From assembly GCA_024710005.1 (NCBI GenBank), contig JANJVQ010000030.1, positions 1 through 64,000 of the forward strand: a stretch of 64,000 nt of DNA. Direction: 5' to 3'. The translations under genes were made by a program, and so were the position numbers. Source of the DNA: Paludibacter sp. GTDB lineage: Bacteria; Bacteroidota; Bacteroidia; Bacteroidales; Paludibacteraceae. Shown here piece after piece: positions 33,692-41,795 of this stretch (position 1 is the first letter of the stretch; each line of letters begins with the position of its first letter). The notes below the pieces were generated by a model. The model saw only the letters and a program-made list of their open reading frames with translations. It was not told the DNA's origin and did not search any database.

Positions 33692-35289
33692 TGTTACAAA
33701 ATAACGCACAATTAAAATCGCTTATCGACAAGCTCTGGCAGAACTTTTGGGAAGGCGGCATCGCCAACCCTTTAACTGCCATTGAGCAAATTACCTACCT
33801 TATTTTCATGAAGCGTTTGGACGATTTGGAAGCCAAACGTGAACGTGATGCCGAATTTACAGGAGAAAAATACGTTTCCCGGTTTACAGGCAAGTTCAAC
33901 ATTCCGGGCAGTAAAGAGAGCATTGATAAAAACGAATTGCGTTGGAGCGTTTTCAAACACAAGCCTGCTGATGAAATGCTGCTGCATGTGCAAATGAAAG
34001 TGTTCCCGTTTCTCAAAACTTTCGGCGAAAATTCACCCTCCCCAAAGGGGAGGGATGGGGAGGGGTTCTTCACCAAACACATGGCAAATGCCGTATTCAT
34101 CATGCCCAAAGCCAGTTTGCTGGTTTCCGCCATCAACATTGTAGAAGATATTTTCAAAGAGATTGAAAAAGATGCCACCGAAGGCGGACATGCGTTTCAG
34201 GACATACAGGGAGATGTGTATGAAATGCTGCTGAGTGAGATTGCCACGGCAGGTAAAAACGGACAATTCCGAACTCCTCGCCACATAATTAAACTCATGG
34301 CTGAACTGGTTGCTCCGCAATTGGGACAACGCATTGCCGACCCTGCCTGTGGGACAGGTGGTTTCTTGTTGGGTTCCTATCAATATCTTCTCACTGATTT
34401 GGTAAGGAAAAAAGACCCTGTCAAATTGCAGAAAGACGAGGATGGTTTTGAACGTGCTGCCATTAGCGCGGTGTTGACGCAAAAAGTAAAAACCATTCTC
34501 GACCAGAGTTTTGTAGGTTATGATATTGATACCACCATGGTGCGTTTGGGTTTAATGAACCTGATGATGCACGGCATTGACGAACCCAAAATTGACTACA
34601 AAGACACGCTGAGCAAAAGCTACAACGAAGATAGTCAGTTCGACATTATCATGGCAAATCCACCATTTACGGGGAATATTGACAAAGGCGATATTAACGA
34701 AGGACTGAAACTGCCTACTACCAAAACGGAATTGCTTTTTGTAGAACGCATTTTTAACATGCTGAAAATGGGTGGAACGGCTGCCGTGATTGTACCAAGC
34801 GGTGTAATACAAAACAGCGGAAAGGCATTTGAAGCCCTGCGAAAACTGATTATTGAGAAAGCCGAACTCAAAGCCGTAATAGCTGTGCCAAGCGGAGTAT
34901 TCAAGCCTTACGCCGGTGTAAGTACCGCCATTCTGATTTTTACCAAAGGCGGCGAAACCAACAAGGTGTGGTTTTACGACATGCAATCGGACGGCTACAC
35001 CTTAGACGATAAGCGAAACAAAATAGCCGAAAGCGATTTGCCCGATATTGTGCAGCGCTATAAAGAACGTGGTTCCCTGAGCGGAGCCGAAGGAGACCGA
35101 AAGCTGAAATACTTCATGGTGCCGAAAAAGGAAATTGTAGAAAACAACTACGACCTGAACCTGAGCACCTACAAAGAAGAAGTGTATGAAGAAGTGGTGT
35201 ATGAAAAACCGAATGTGATTTTTGAGAAATTGGAAAGCATTGAAGCAGAGATTCAAAAAGGCATAAACGAATTAAAACAATTATTATAA
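33691..35289 (+). CDS. hsdM: type I restriction-modification methyltransferase subunit M
   Basis: A 532-residue N6-adenine methyltransferase of the HsdRMS complex. It has the N-terminal HsdM helical domain (LKSLIDKLWQNFW), SAM-binding motif I in DPACGTGGFLLGSY (about residue 224) and the catalytic NPPF motif (MANPPFTGN). The C-terminus ends ESIEAEIQKGINELKQLL. An insertion of about 13 residues (SPSPKGRDGEGFF, about 115-127) comes from a REP-like palindrome integrated in frame. The stop overlaps the start of the Y1 transposase gene (TAATG), an unusual coupling for this locus. Confidence 0.92.
   Translation: MLQNNAQLKSLIDKLWQNFWEGGIANPLTAIEQITYLIFMKRLDDLEAKRERDAEFTGEKYVSRFTGKFNIPGSKESIDKNELRWSVFKHKPADEMLLHVQMKVFPFLKTFGENSPSPKGRDGEGFFTKHMANAVFIMPKASLLVSAINIVEDIFKEIEKDATEGGHAFQDIQGDVYEMLLSEIATAGKNGQFRTPRHIIKLMAELVAPQLGQRIADPACGTGGFLLGSYQYLLTDLVRKKDPVKLQKDEDGFERAAISAVLTQKVKTILDQSFVGYDIDTTMVRLGLMNLMMHGIDEPKIDYKDTLSKSYNEDSQFDIIMANPPFTGNIDKGDINEGLKLPTTKTELLFVERIFNMLKMGGTAAVIVPSGVIQNSGKAFEALRKLIIEKAELKAVIAVPSGVFKPYAGVSTAILIFTKGGETNKVWFYDMQSDGYTLDDKRNKIAESDLPDIVQRYKERGSLSGAEGDRKLKYFMVPKKEIVENNYDLNLSTYKEEVYEEVVYEKPNVIFEKLESIEAEIQKGINELKQLL
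34036..34054. repeat. REP-like palindrome inserted in frame in hsdM
   Basis: CCCTCCCC-AAA-GGGGAGGG, with 8-bp arms, followed by a second G-run. This type of palindrome normally lies between genes; here it is read through as SPSPKGRDGEGF between conserved parts of HsdM. Confidence 0.8.
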
Positions 35290-35753
35290 TGGCTGGAACA
35301 TTTTCTCAAATATATATTCAGGTTGTTTTTGCAGTGCAAAACAGAGATTGTTTAATAAAATCTTCATGGGAAGAGGAATTGTATAAATATATTTCTGGAA
35401 TTGTAAGGAACAAACAACAAAAGTTGATAGCCATTAATGGTATGCCTGATCATATACATCTTTTTATAGGGATGAAACCATCCTGTTGTTTGTCGGATTT
35501 AGTGAGGGAAATAAAGAAGTCTTCAACGGAGTTTATCAAGGCAAAGAAGTTTTCAAATTATAAATTCAATTGGCAGGAGGGCTATGGGGCGTTTTCATAC
35601 AGTCATTCGCACATTGATTCAGTAGTTAAATACATCAATAGTCAAAAAGAACATCACAAGAAAAAGAGTTTTAGAGTGGAGTATTTGAATTTTTTGAAAA
35701 AGTTTGAGATTGAATTTAAAGATGATTATTTATTTACATGGATAGAAGATTAG
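35289..35753 (+). CDS. IS200-like Y1 transposase
   Basis: A 154-residue HUH single-strand transposase. It has the N-terminal strand FSQIYIQVVFAVQNRD, the HUH motif MPDHIHLFIG, the segment WQEGYGAFSYSHSHID and the probable nucleophile Tyr in SVVKYINSQKEHHKKKSF. It lacks a partner tnpB. It lies between hsdM and hsdS with its start overlapping the hsdM stop, so its translation is tied to the RM operon. A field of palindromes with shared ATGTTTATAG tails follows immediately, the kind of hairpin substrate such enzymes use. Confidence 0.88.
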   Translation: MAGTFSQIYIQVVFAVQNRDCLIKSSWEEELYKYISGIVRNKQQKLIAINGMPDHIHLFIGMKPSCCLSDLVREIKKSSTEFIKAKKFSNYKFNWQEGYGAFSYSHSHIDSVVKYINSQKEHHKKKSFRVEYLNFLKKFEIEFKDDYLFTWIED

Positions 35754-35805
35754 AAAATATAATGAATGCAGATGTTGGCAAAAATAGTGTAAATGCTTTA
35801 GAAAA

Positions 35806-35977
35806 GACACCGGAGGTGTCAAATGTTTATAAAATTAATGGCGAAGAAGGTAATGGCAATGAACCCAAAGGGTTCACATGTTTATAGGCAGAATAATGAT
35901 GGTTTTCATTCGACCCCCTCGGGGTCGAATCTTCCCACATCAATGCTTTTCTATAAACATCAAATCCCTTCGGGATT
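35806..35977. repeat. REP-like palindrome array with shared ATGTTTATAG tail
   Basis: Four palindromes: GACACCGGAGGTGTC (35806), GAACCCAAAGGGTTC (35861), TTCGACCCC with GGGGTCGAA (35909), and AATCCCTTCGGGATT (35963, inverted). Three carry the same tail, (A/G)ATGTTTATA or its variant CATGTTTATAG, directly beside the hairpin. The stems differ while the tails are conserved, as expected of elements mobilised by a hairpin-recognising Y1 transposase. Confidence 0.85.
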
Positions 35978-35978
35978 A

Positions 35979-36041
35979 TTTTTGGAACGCATTGAAGATG
36001 ATATTTATAAAGGATTGGCGGAATTAAAAGAGTTAATGTGA
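35979..36041 (+). pseudogene. fragment of an hsdM 3' end
   Basis: The last 19 codons before a TGA read LERIEDDIYKGLAELKELM and align with the HsdM C-terminus LESIEAEIQKGINELKQLL with 11 of 19 identical. The TGA overlaps the ATG of hsdS, the usual hsdM-hsdS coupling. So hsdS is still coupled to an hsdM remnant, while the intact hsdM is coupled to the transposase. The degree of divergence argues against simple recent duplication; recombination with another hsdM allele is one explanation. Confidence 0.6.
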
Positions 36042-37261
36042 TGAAGTTTGAGAAACTTGGAAATATAGCTGATATAATTGCGGGTCAATCTCCGCCCTCA
36101 AGCACTTACAATAGTGAAGGTAATGGCATTCCGTTTTTTCAAGGGAAAGCTGATTACGGAGAAAAGTATCCTACAGTAAGATATTGGTGCACTGAGCCAA
36201 CTAAAATTTCACTACCTGATGATATTTTGATTTCTATGAGAGCACCTGTTGGCCCTGTGAATATCAATACAGTAGAATCTTGCATTGGAAGAGGATTAAG
36301 TGCAATTCGGGTTAAGAAAAATGTAAGTAGAGACTTCGTTTATTTTTGGTTAAAACAAAATCAACACATAATTGCTGCAAAACAAACTGGTTCAACTTTC
36401 AAAGCAATTACTCAAAAGATTTTGAGTGAAATTGTTGTTCCAATTCCATGTTACACAGACCAACTCCACATCGCCGACCTCTTAAGCAAAGCCGAAAACC
36501 TGATAGCCCAACGCAAAGAAAGCATCCGCTTGCTGGATGAATATTTGAAAAGCACGTTTTTGGAGATGTTTGGTTCAATGAATGAAAAGAATTTCCCGTT
36601 GGAAAGACTATATGATGTTTCATCAAAAATAAATGACGGTGAGCATGGCAGCGTTGAAAAAATAGAAAATGGAGTTTTGTATTTAATGGCAAGAAACATA
36701 ACTCATAATAACACAATGGATTTTAAAGAAATCTCCTACGTTTCTAAAGAAGCTCACAATAAAATGTATAAGCGTTGTAATCCAGAAGCAGGAGATATAT
36801 TAATTGTATGTGTTGGAGCAACAATTGGGAAAGTTGCCATTGTTCCTAAAATGGAAAAGTTTAGTCTTGCTCGTAGCGTTGCACTTGTAAAGCCAAATTA
36901 TAAGCGTGTCAACTCTCAATATTTACTTGGCTTTTTCAATTCCGAATATGCAAAACGTCAAATAAAGAAAAGCAGTTTAGCAGCTGCTCAAGCGGGATTA
37001 TATATAGGGAAAATAAAAGAAATTAAAATACCTGTTCCCCCAATCATACTCCAAACCCAATTTGCCCAAATCGTAGAAAAAACAGAAGCCCTCAAAACCC
37101 AATACCAACAAAGTTTGCAGGAGTTGGAGAATTTGTATGGCAGTTTGAGTCAAAAAGCGTTTAAGGGGGAGTTAAATATTAATGATGAAAGTTTGTTAAT
37201 GGCTGCGGAACCACTAACCCCAAATTCACCACCGCCGTTCCATCCGGTTGAAAGGTTATGA
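36041..37261 (+). CDS. hsdS: type I restriction-modification specificity subunit S
   Basis: A 406-residue protein with two target-recognition domains separated by conserved coiled-coil spacers. TRD1 covers about residues 5-150, beginning KLGNIADIIAGQSPPSSTYN and ending near QKILSEIVVPIP. The spacer contains LLSKAENLIAQRKESIRLLDEYL. TRD2 covers about 190-340, with DVSSKINDGEHG and IKIPVPPI. The second spacer ends LYGSLSQKAFKGEL. It sets the DNA sequence recognised by HsdM and HsdR. A GTG one codon earlier is an alternative start. The last 14 or so residues (PNSPPPFHPVERL region) are read out of frame from a transposase remnant starting at 37218. Confidence 0.9.
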   Translation: MKFEKLGNIADIIAGQSPPSSTYNSEGNGIPFFQGKADYGEKYPTVRYWCTEPTKISLPDDILISMRAPVGPVNINTVESCIGRGLSAIRVKKNVSRDFVYFWLKQNQHIIAAKQTGSTFKAITQKILSEIVVPIPCYTDQLHIADLLSKAENLIAQRKESIRLLDEYLKSTFLEMFGSMNEKNFPLERLYDVSSKINDGEHGSVEKIENGVLYLMARNITHNNTMDFKEISYVSKEAHNKMYKRCNPEAGDILIVCVGATIGKVAIVPKMEKFSLARSVALVKPNYKRVNSQYLLGFFNSEYAKRQIKKSSLAAAQAGLYIGKIKEIKIPVPPIILQTQFAQIVEKTEALKTQYQQSLQELENLYGSLSQKAFKGELNINDESLLMAAEPLTPNSPPPFHPVERL

Positions 37262-37666
37262 TTATAGCCGGGAAGGATTGTATTTTGTTACAATTTGTTG
37301 TTATGACAGGTTTTGTTATTTTGGACATATTGATAATGATGCGATGATATTGAATCAATATGGGCAAATTGCATTTGATGAATGGATGAAATTACCCGAA
37401 CGTTACCGTAGGGGCAACCCTTGCGTTGCCCCTGATGTAAATTCGGTTGCCCTTATTGGGGATGCAGTTCCCCATGACACCATTGGGGCAGGGGTGAACC
37501 CTGCCCCAACGGGTACGGGGGTATCGGATATTGTTGGGGTATACAAATCGTTGGTGACAAACAATCATACCAACGCATTGCTGTATATATTATGAATAAT
37601 CCGGCAAATTGGGCAGAGGATAAATTTTATTCCGGTAAAATTCATTTTTTTGGAAATAATTATTAG
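37218..37666 (+). pseudogene. decayed REP-associated tyrosine transposase (RAYT)
   Basis: In one frame the DNA reads PQIHHRRSIRLKGYDYSREG and LYFVTICCYDRFCYFGHIDN, the hallmark N-terminus of Bacteroidota RAYT proteins. The start codon is missing; a TAA stands where it should be. The middle, which should hold the HUH motif, is replaced by REP palindromes. The C-terminal part reappears as VGVYKSLVTNN and, after a frameshift near 37590, YIMNNPANWAEDKFYSGK. It overlaps the 3' end of hsdS. It is clearly non-functional. Confidence 0.8.
37411..37509. repeat. three REP-like palindromes inside the RAYT remnant
   Basis: GGGGCAAC with GTTGCCCC (37411-37432), TGGGGA with TCCCCA (37457-37474), and TTGGGGCAGGG with CCCTGCCCCAA (37483-37509, 5-nt loop). 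They lie where the catalytic centre of the transposase should be. Confidence 0.85.
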
Positions 37667-37690
37667 AATAAATCACTAAAAACATGCATG

Positions 37691-38365
37691 ATGAATAAAT
37701 ACATGAGGATACTGTTTTTATCATCCCTGCTGGGATTACAATGTTGTAAAGAAGAGGAAATAATAAGTTATCCAACAACCTATTCGAACACTCCGGTAAC
37801 TGAATATACCATCAAAGCATTTACTCAAAATGGAGAAATTACTGATTCCTTGAAATTAAATCATTTAATAAGGATGTCTGGTGATTTGCTTACTGGAATG
37901 GATAAGTATAATTCAGAAGGAGATTTTGTAGCTACATATTTAAGTCCGGAAAAAGTACTAATAAACAAATCAGATTCCGAAAATACAGATACCTTGGATA
38001 TCCACAAAATTGACGATTTAATTTATTGGGAAAAGAAAGATACAATTTCCAGTTTTTTTCGACACAGCATTACATTCAAATATAAACCATTATATTATGA
38101 AGAAATCCCAATTCCTATTTCTTCCGGTTATCCAAGTATAGTTAAATATAAGCCTTGTTATTATGTAAAACAAGATGGTCAAGACCTCGTCCTTCCAATG
38201 TTTGATATGATTTTCTACATAGGTGATTCTCGTACCCCTATTCCGGGTATTAACATTAACAATGAGTTTTGTGTTGACTCCATATCTTACTTCGGAATTA
38301 ATGATACGCTTATTGTTAAAGAATATAATTTAATACTAAAACAACGAATCCATAAGTTGAAGTAG
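37691..38365 (+). CDS. hypothetical lipoprotein
   Basis: Read as 224 residues from MNKYMRILFLSSLLG; a start one codon earlier is possible. The signal peptide ends in GLQCCKEEE, giving a lipidated Cys near residue 19. The remainder is beta-rich with many Thr, Ser and Tyr and no recognised domain. It lies between the RM locus remnant and the convergent toxin-antitoxin pair. A weak GC-rich hairpin follows the stop. Confidence 0.6.
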   Translation: MNKYMRILFLSSLLGLQCCKEEEIISYPTTYSNTPVTEYTIKAFTQNGEITDSLKLNHLIRMSGDLLTGMDKYNSEGDFVATYLSPEKVLINKSDSENTDTLDIHKIDDLIYWEKKDTISSFFRHSITFKYKPLYYEEIPIPISSGYPSIVKYKPCYYVKQDGQDLVLPMFDMIFYIGDSRTPIPGININNEFCVDSISYFGINDTLIVKEYNLILKQRIHKLK

Positions 38366-38450
38366 CGCTGCCGCAGATAGCGTTGTTTTTTATTGAGTAA
38401 GACATGTTTTGACACAGTAGTGTATAATGTTGCACACTGTATGAGTGTGT

Positions 38451-39449
38451 TTAAATTGCCTTTAAGGTAAATGCATCTAAATATGAAATCATATTATGAT
38501 TATCAATGTTCTTGATCCAGGCATTTTCCTCATGACTTAGTGCAACAATTTCTTTGGTTGTTGTTTTTTTAAATCTTGAAGCGACAGTCATTAGCGTGTT
38601 AATCTCATCCTTCGTGAAAAATAAGGCGTCGAAATCTGCACGAGCGATTAATCGTTCGCCGGTTATATCGTTGGGGTAAAATTCATCTTTGCGGTCAACA
38701 ATATCGGAAGTGTTGTCAATCAATCCGGCATAATGTTGCGGGACAGGTCCATTTGTGATTGCTTTGTAGCTTATGCCGCTTATGGCGTATCCGGTATTTT
38801 TATAATGAAAGAAATCGGCGTAAAAGAGCAATTTATTCATTTTTGTTACAAAAGGTTCCAGCTGTGAAGCAAAGAACAATACCATCTGTCTGGCTTTGTT
38901 GAGGTCGGGTTTTACGTATCCTGTAAATTCTCCACGGCTAACATGTCCTAATGCAGCATACTCTTTATATGCCTCATCTGTCAGACTTTCTTTTTTCTCA
39001 ATAGCAGCATCAATTTTTTTTAAAATCGATGTTTTCTCTTTTTCATCGAATTTTGATGAATTGCACAGAAAAAAATGTCTGAATATATCAGGGTTACTAC
39101 ATATTGAACGGATCATCCTGCCGTTTGAAATGTTTGGAATTTCACCAGCTTCGTATTTACCATACATGTTTACGCCTAAACCAAGGATGAGCGACATTTT
39201 AGTGGCAGGAATCCCATACTGACTACGGTATTGGATTATTTCATCTTTGTAAGGGATACTTTCTTTTTCTCTGTACCTGTTGTGTAATTGATTCAGATTC
39301 AATTCATCTAATCGTGTGTCAGAAAAAAACTCACCTGTATCCTGACATCTGTAATAATGATGCATAATCTCAATGTTGGATCCCCTGAATTCGTGCGTGC
39401 GGAGTTCTTTTTCTAAAATGACCTTTCCGCCTGTAAATGGACTTTTCAT
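38451..39449 (-). CDS. antitoxin with HTH and Panacea (SocA/DUF4065) domains
   Basis: A 332-residue protein. The N-terminal region (about 1-60, with YRCQDTGEFFSD) resembles the MqsA-type zinc-ribbon position but keeps only a single C; an XRE-like HTH follows (IPATKMSLILGLGVNMYGKY, about 75-95). The C-terminal half (about 195-332) is a Panacea/SocA-like domain with RQMVLFFASQLEPFVTKMNK, LLFYADFFHYKNTGYAISG and NGPVPQHY. Panacea domains are known to neutralise many unrelated toxins. Its start overlaps the upstream toxin-like gene by 4 bp (ATGA). The HTH suggests it represses the promoter at 39835-39865. Confidence 0.8.
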   Translation of the reverse strand: MKSPFTGGKVILEKELRTHEFRGSNIEIMHHYYRCQDTGEFFSDTRLDELNLNQLHNRYREKESIPYKDEIIQYRSQYGIPATKMSLILGLGVNMYGKYEAGEIPNISNGRMIRSICSNPDIFRHFFLCNSSKFDEKEKTSILKKIDAAIEKKESLTDEAYKEYAALGHVSRGEFTGYVKPDLNKARQMVLFFASQLEPFVTKMNKLLFYADFFHYKNTGYAISGISYKAITNGPVPQHYAGLIDNTSDIVDRKDEFYPNDITGERLIARADFDALFFTKDEINTLMTVASRFKKTTTKEIVALSHEENAWIKNIDNHNMISYLDAFTLKAI

Positions 39450-39817
39450 TTTTTTTCTTTTTTAAAAGGGTAGTTCATGTTTTTTTCGGCGATGTGAAAA
39501 GATATGCATATAGTAGATGAACCGGGATAACCCATAGAGATTTTAATGTATACTTCCTGTTTCTTATGTTTCTTGCCGAAAACCCACATTCCGGCTATAT
39601 GATGCAATGTGTCGGTTAAAGGACCTTCTGAAAAATCTTCAGGACATAATGTCTTTATTATTTCTTTTCGTTGAATTGCACTTATTTCGAGTCGTATTAA
39701 GGTGTGAAAGTTCTTATTTCTTTCATCCCGAAAAACAACATCGAATATTTTTGTTTTTTGATGAAAATCATCTAAAAACTTTTTAACTTCTTCAATAGAG
39801 GTAGGCGGTTTCTCCAA
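39446..39817 (-). CDS. MqsR-like toxin
   Basis: A 123-residue protein first in the pair. SIEEVKKFLDDFH at the N-terminus, ALxxAxxLG-like spacing replaced by EISAIQRKEIIKTLCPEDF, and a C-terminal QEVYIKISMGYPGSSTICISFH align in layout with MqsR, a RelE-fold mRNA interferase (compare GQVYLKITVIHDVLIVSFK). Toxin-first order and a 4-bp overlap with a Panacea antitoxin support the call. Catalytic residues cannot be fixed without alignment. Confidence 0.65.
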   Translation of the reverse strand: MEKPPTSIEEVKKFLDDFHQKTKIFDVVFRDERNKNFHTLIRLEISAIQRKEIIKTLCPEDFSEGPLTDTLHHIAGMWVFGKKHKKQEVYIKISMGYPGSSTICISFHIAEKNMNYPFKKEKK

Positions 39818-39834
39818 TTTTTCATATTTGCCTG

Positions 39835-39865
39835 CAAAGATAATTATATTTTTAAATACAACAAG
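39835..39865 (-). promoter_or_regulatory. promoter of the MqsR-like/Panacea operon
   Basis: In transcription direction: CTTG (39865-39862), a 19-nt spacer and TATCTTTG (39842-39835), giving a very short leader of about 10 nt. Confidence 0.6.
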
Positions 39866-40046
39866 TAAATGAATGATAAAGTTTATAATAAGTGTAATTA
39901 TACTGATATGTAAACTTTAACATGTATTTTGTTTGAGTTTAGGTTGTATAATTTATAGGTAGTATAAGTGCCTAAACCAATCATTATTAAAATTAATACT
40001 CCTTTTGTGTTCCCTTAGCCTTCCTTTTGTGCCTTTTGTGGTTTAT

Positions 40047-40080
40047 AAAAAGCCCCGAAAACCAATTGGTCTTCAGGGCT
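40047..40080 (-). terminator. intrinsic terminator of glyS
   Basis: On the minus strand: AGCCCTGAAGACC, loop AATT, GGTTTTCGGGGCT, followed by a T-run. There are two G-T pairs or mismatches in a 13-bp stem. Confidence 0.8.
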
Positions 40081-40110
40081 ATATTCAATAATTCAAACGG
40101 AATTTGCTTT

Positions 40111-41658
40111 TTACTCCGCAATCTTCTTAAACAAATTCTTCATATTCACCTGCTCTCCAATAATCCCCTGCAATGCTGAAACAGCCACACGTTCCTGTAA
40201 CATGCTGTCGCGGTGACGGATGGTGACGGTGTTGTCTTCGAGCGTTTGGTGATCCACGGTGATGCAGAAAGGAGTGCCGATGGCATCCTGGCGGCGGTAA
40301 CGTTTCCCGATAGAGTCTTTTTCGTCGTAGAAACATTTGAAATCGAACTTCAGGTCGTTCATGATTTCGCGGGCTTTTTCGGGCAGACCGTCTTTCTTAA
40401 CCAATGGCAGGATGGCAGCTTTTACAGGAGCCAATACCGGAGGCAATTTCAATACCACACGACTGTCGCCTCCTTCGAGCGCTTCTTCGGTGTAGGAAGC
40501 AGCCATAATCGACAAGAAGGTTCTGTCCACCCCGATGGATGTTTCAATCACGTAAGGAGTGTATGATTTGTTTAACTCCGGATCGAAGTATTTGATGTTT
40601 TTACCGGAATATTGCTCGTGACTACCCAGGTCGAAATCGGTACGGGAGTGAATCCCTTCCACTTCCTTGAAGCCAAACGGCATTTCGAATTCGATGTCGG
40701 TGGCGGCATTGGCATAGTGCGCCAACTTGTCGTGGTCGTGGAAACGGTATTTGTGGTCACCGAGTCCGAGGGCTTTGTGCCAGCGCAAACGCCATTGCTT
40801 CCAGTGTTCGAACCATTCCATTTCTTCGCCGGGACGAACGAAAAACTGCATTTCCATTTGCTCGAACTCCCGCATGCGGAAGATGAACTGACGGGCTACA
40901 ATCTCGTTGCGGAAAGCTTTGCCAATCTGGGCGATACCAAACGGAATTTTCATGCGACCGGTTTTCTGCACGTTCAGGTAGTTCACGAAAATACCCTGAG
41001 CCGTTTCGGGACGCAGGTAGATTTTCATGGCGCCATCGGCAGTAGAACCCATTTCAGTAGAGAACATGAGGTTGAACTGACGTACATCGGTCCAGTTTTT
41101 CGTGCCGCTGATGGGACAAACCACCTCATAATCTTCGATGATGGCTTTTAATTCAGCTAAATCAGAATCATTCAGTGCTTTCACGAAACGGGTGTGGATT
41201 TCATCGCGTTTGGCCTGATTCTCCAATACGCGTTCGTTGGTCGAGCGGAAAACAGCTTCGTCGAACTTATCGCCGAAACGTTTGGCCGCTTTATCTACTT
41301 CTTTCTGAATTTTATCATCGTATTTTGCCAGCAGTTCTTCAATCAGCACGTCGGCGCGATACCTTTTCTTACTGTCTTTGTTGTCGATAAGCGGGTCGTT
41401 GAATGCATCCACGTGACCCGAAGCTTTCCAGGTGGTAGGGTGCATGAAAATGGCGGCATCGATACCCACCACGTTTTCGTTGAGCAGCACCATGCTGTCC
41501 CACCAGTACTTCTTGATGTTGTTTTTCAGTTCAACACCATTTTGTCCGTAGTCGTACACCGCACCCAGACCATCGTAAATTTCACTCGATGGAAAAACGA
41601 ATCCATACTCTTTGCAATGTGCAATTAATTTCTTGAAAACATCCTCTTGAGAAGCCAT
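40111..41658 (-). CDS. glyS: glycyl-tRNA synthetase (dimeric, class II)
   Basis: Charges tRNA-Gly with glycine. It has 515 residues, the single-chain alpha2 type. The N-terminus EDVFKKLIAHCKEYGFVFPS and YDYGQNGVELKNNI are class II motif 1 region; motif 2 is FRNEIVARQFIFRMREFEQM; DRTFLSIMAASY and the motif 3 region follow; the anticodon-binding domain starts at APVKAAILPLVKK. It is divergent from the topoisomerase gene with closely packed promoters. Confidence 0.95.
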   Translation of the reverse strand: MASQEDVFKKLIAHCKEYGFVFPSSEIYDGLGAVYDYGQNGVELKNNIKKYWWDSMVLLNENVVGIDAAIFMHPTTWKASGHVDAFNDPLIDNKDSKKRYRADVLIEELLAKYDDKIQKEVDKAAKRFGDKFDEAVFRSTNERVLENQAKRDEIHTRFVKALNDSDLAELKAIIEDYEVVCPISGTKNWTDVRQFNLMFSTEMGSTADGAMKIYLRPETAQGIFVNYLNVQKTGRMKIPFGIAQIGKAFRNEIVARQFIFRMREFEQMEMQFFVRPGEEMEWFEHWKQWRLRWHKALGLGDHKYRFHDHDKLAHYANAATDIEFEMPFGFKEVEGIHSRTDFDLGSHEQYSGKNIKYFDPELNKSYTPYVIETSIGVDRTFLSIMAASYTEEALEGGDSRVVLKLPPVLAPVKAAILPLVKKDGLPEKAREIMNDLKFDFKCFYDEKDSIGKRYRRQDAIGTPFCITVDHQTLEDNTVTIRHRDSMLQERVAVSALQGIIGEQVNMKNLFKKIAE

Positions 41659-41714
41659 AATATATTTACAATTTACTATTTACAATGTGCAATTTTAAAA
41701 TTAAAAAAGGCATG

Positions 41715-41742
41715 CAAAGTTACTGATTTTTTTGTATTTTTG
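41715..41742. promoter_or_regulatory. back-to-back -7 elements for glyS and parC
   Basis: Minus-strand TAACTTTG (41722-41715) serves glyS and plus-strand TATTTTTG (41735-41742) serves the topoisomerase gene; they are 12 bp apart. The plus-strand box covers the GTG that would be the longest-ORF start, so translation must begin downstream at 41796. Confidence 0.65.
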
Positions 41743-41795
41743 TGGGTTCACACGAAGATAATCAAAATAAAAGGCTCTATAACAATATATTTTCT

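Noticed and set aside
35823-36041. 72-codon ORF as a gene
   Set aside because: Its first two-thirds are translated palindromes; only the last 19 codons are meaningful, as an hsdM tail fragment.
37248-37595. 115-codon ORF as an intact protein
   Set aside because: It is the truncated, frameshifted RAYT remnant with palindromes read through; no HUH motif.
41194-41628. long antisense ORFs opposite glyS
   Set aside because: Shadow of a highly conserved gene; no promoter or family resemblance. The same holds for antisense ORFs over aspC, parC, uvrA, argG and hsdR.
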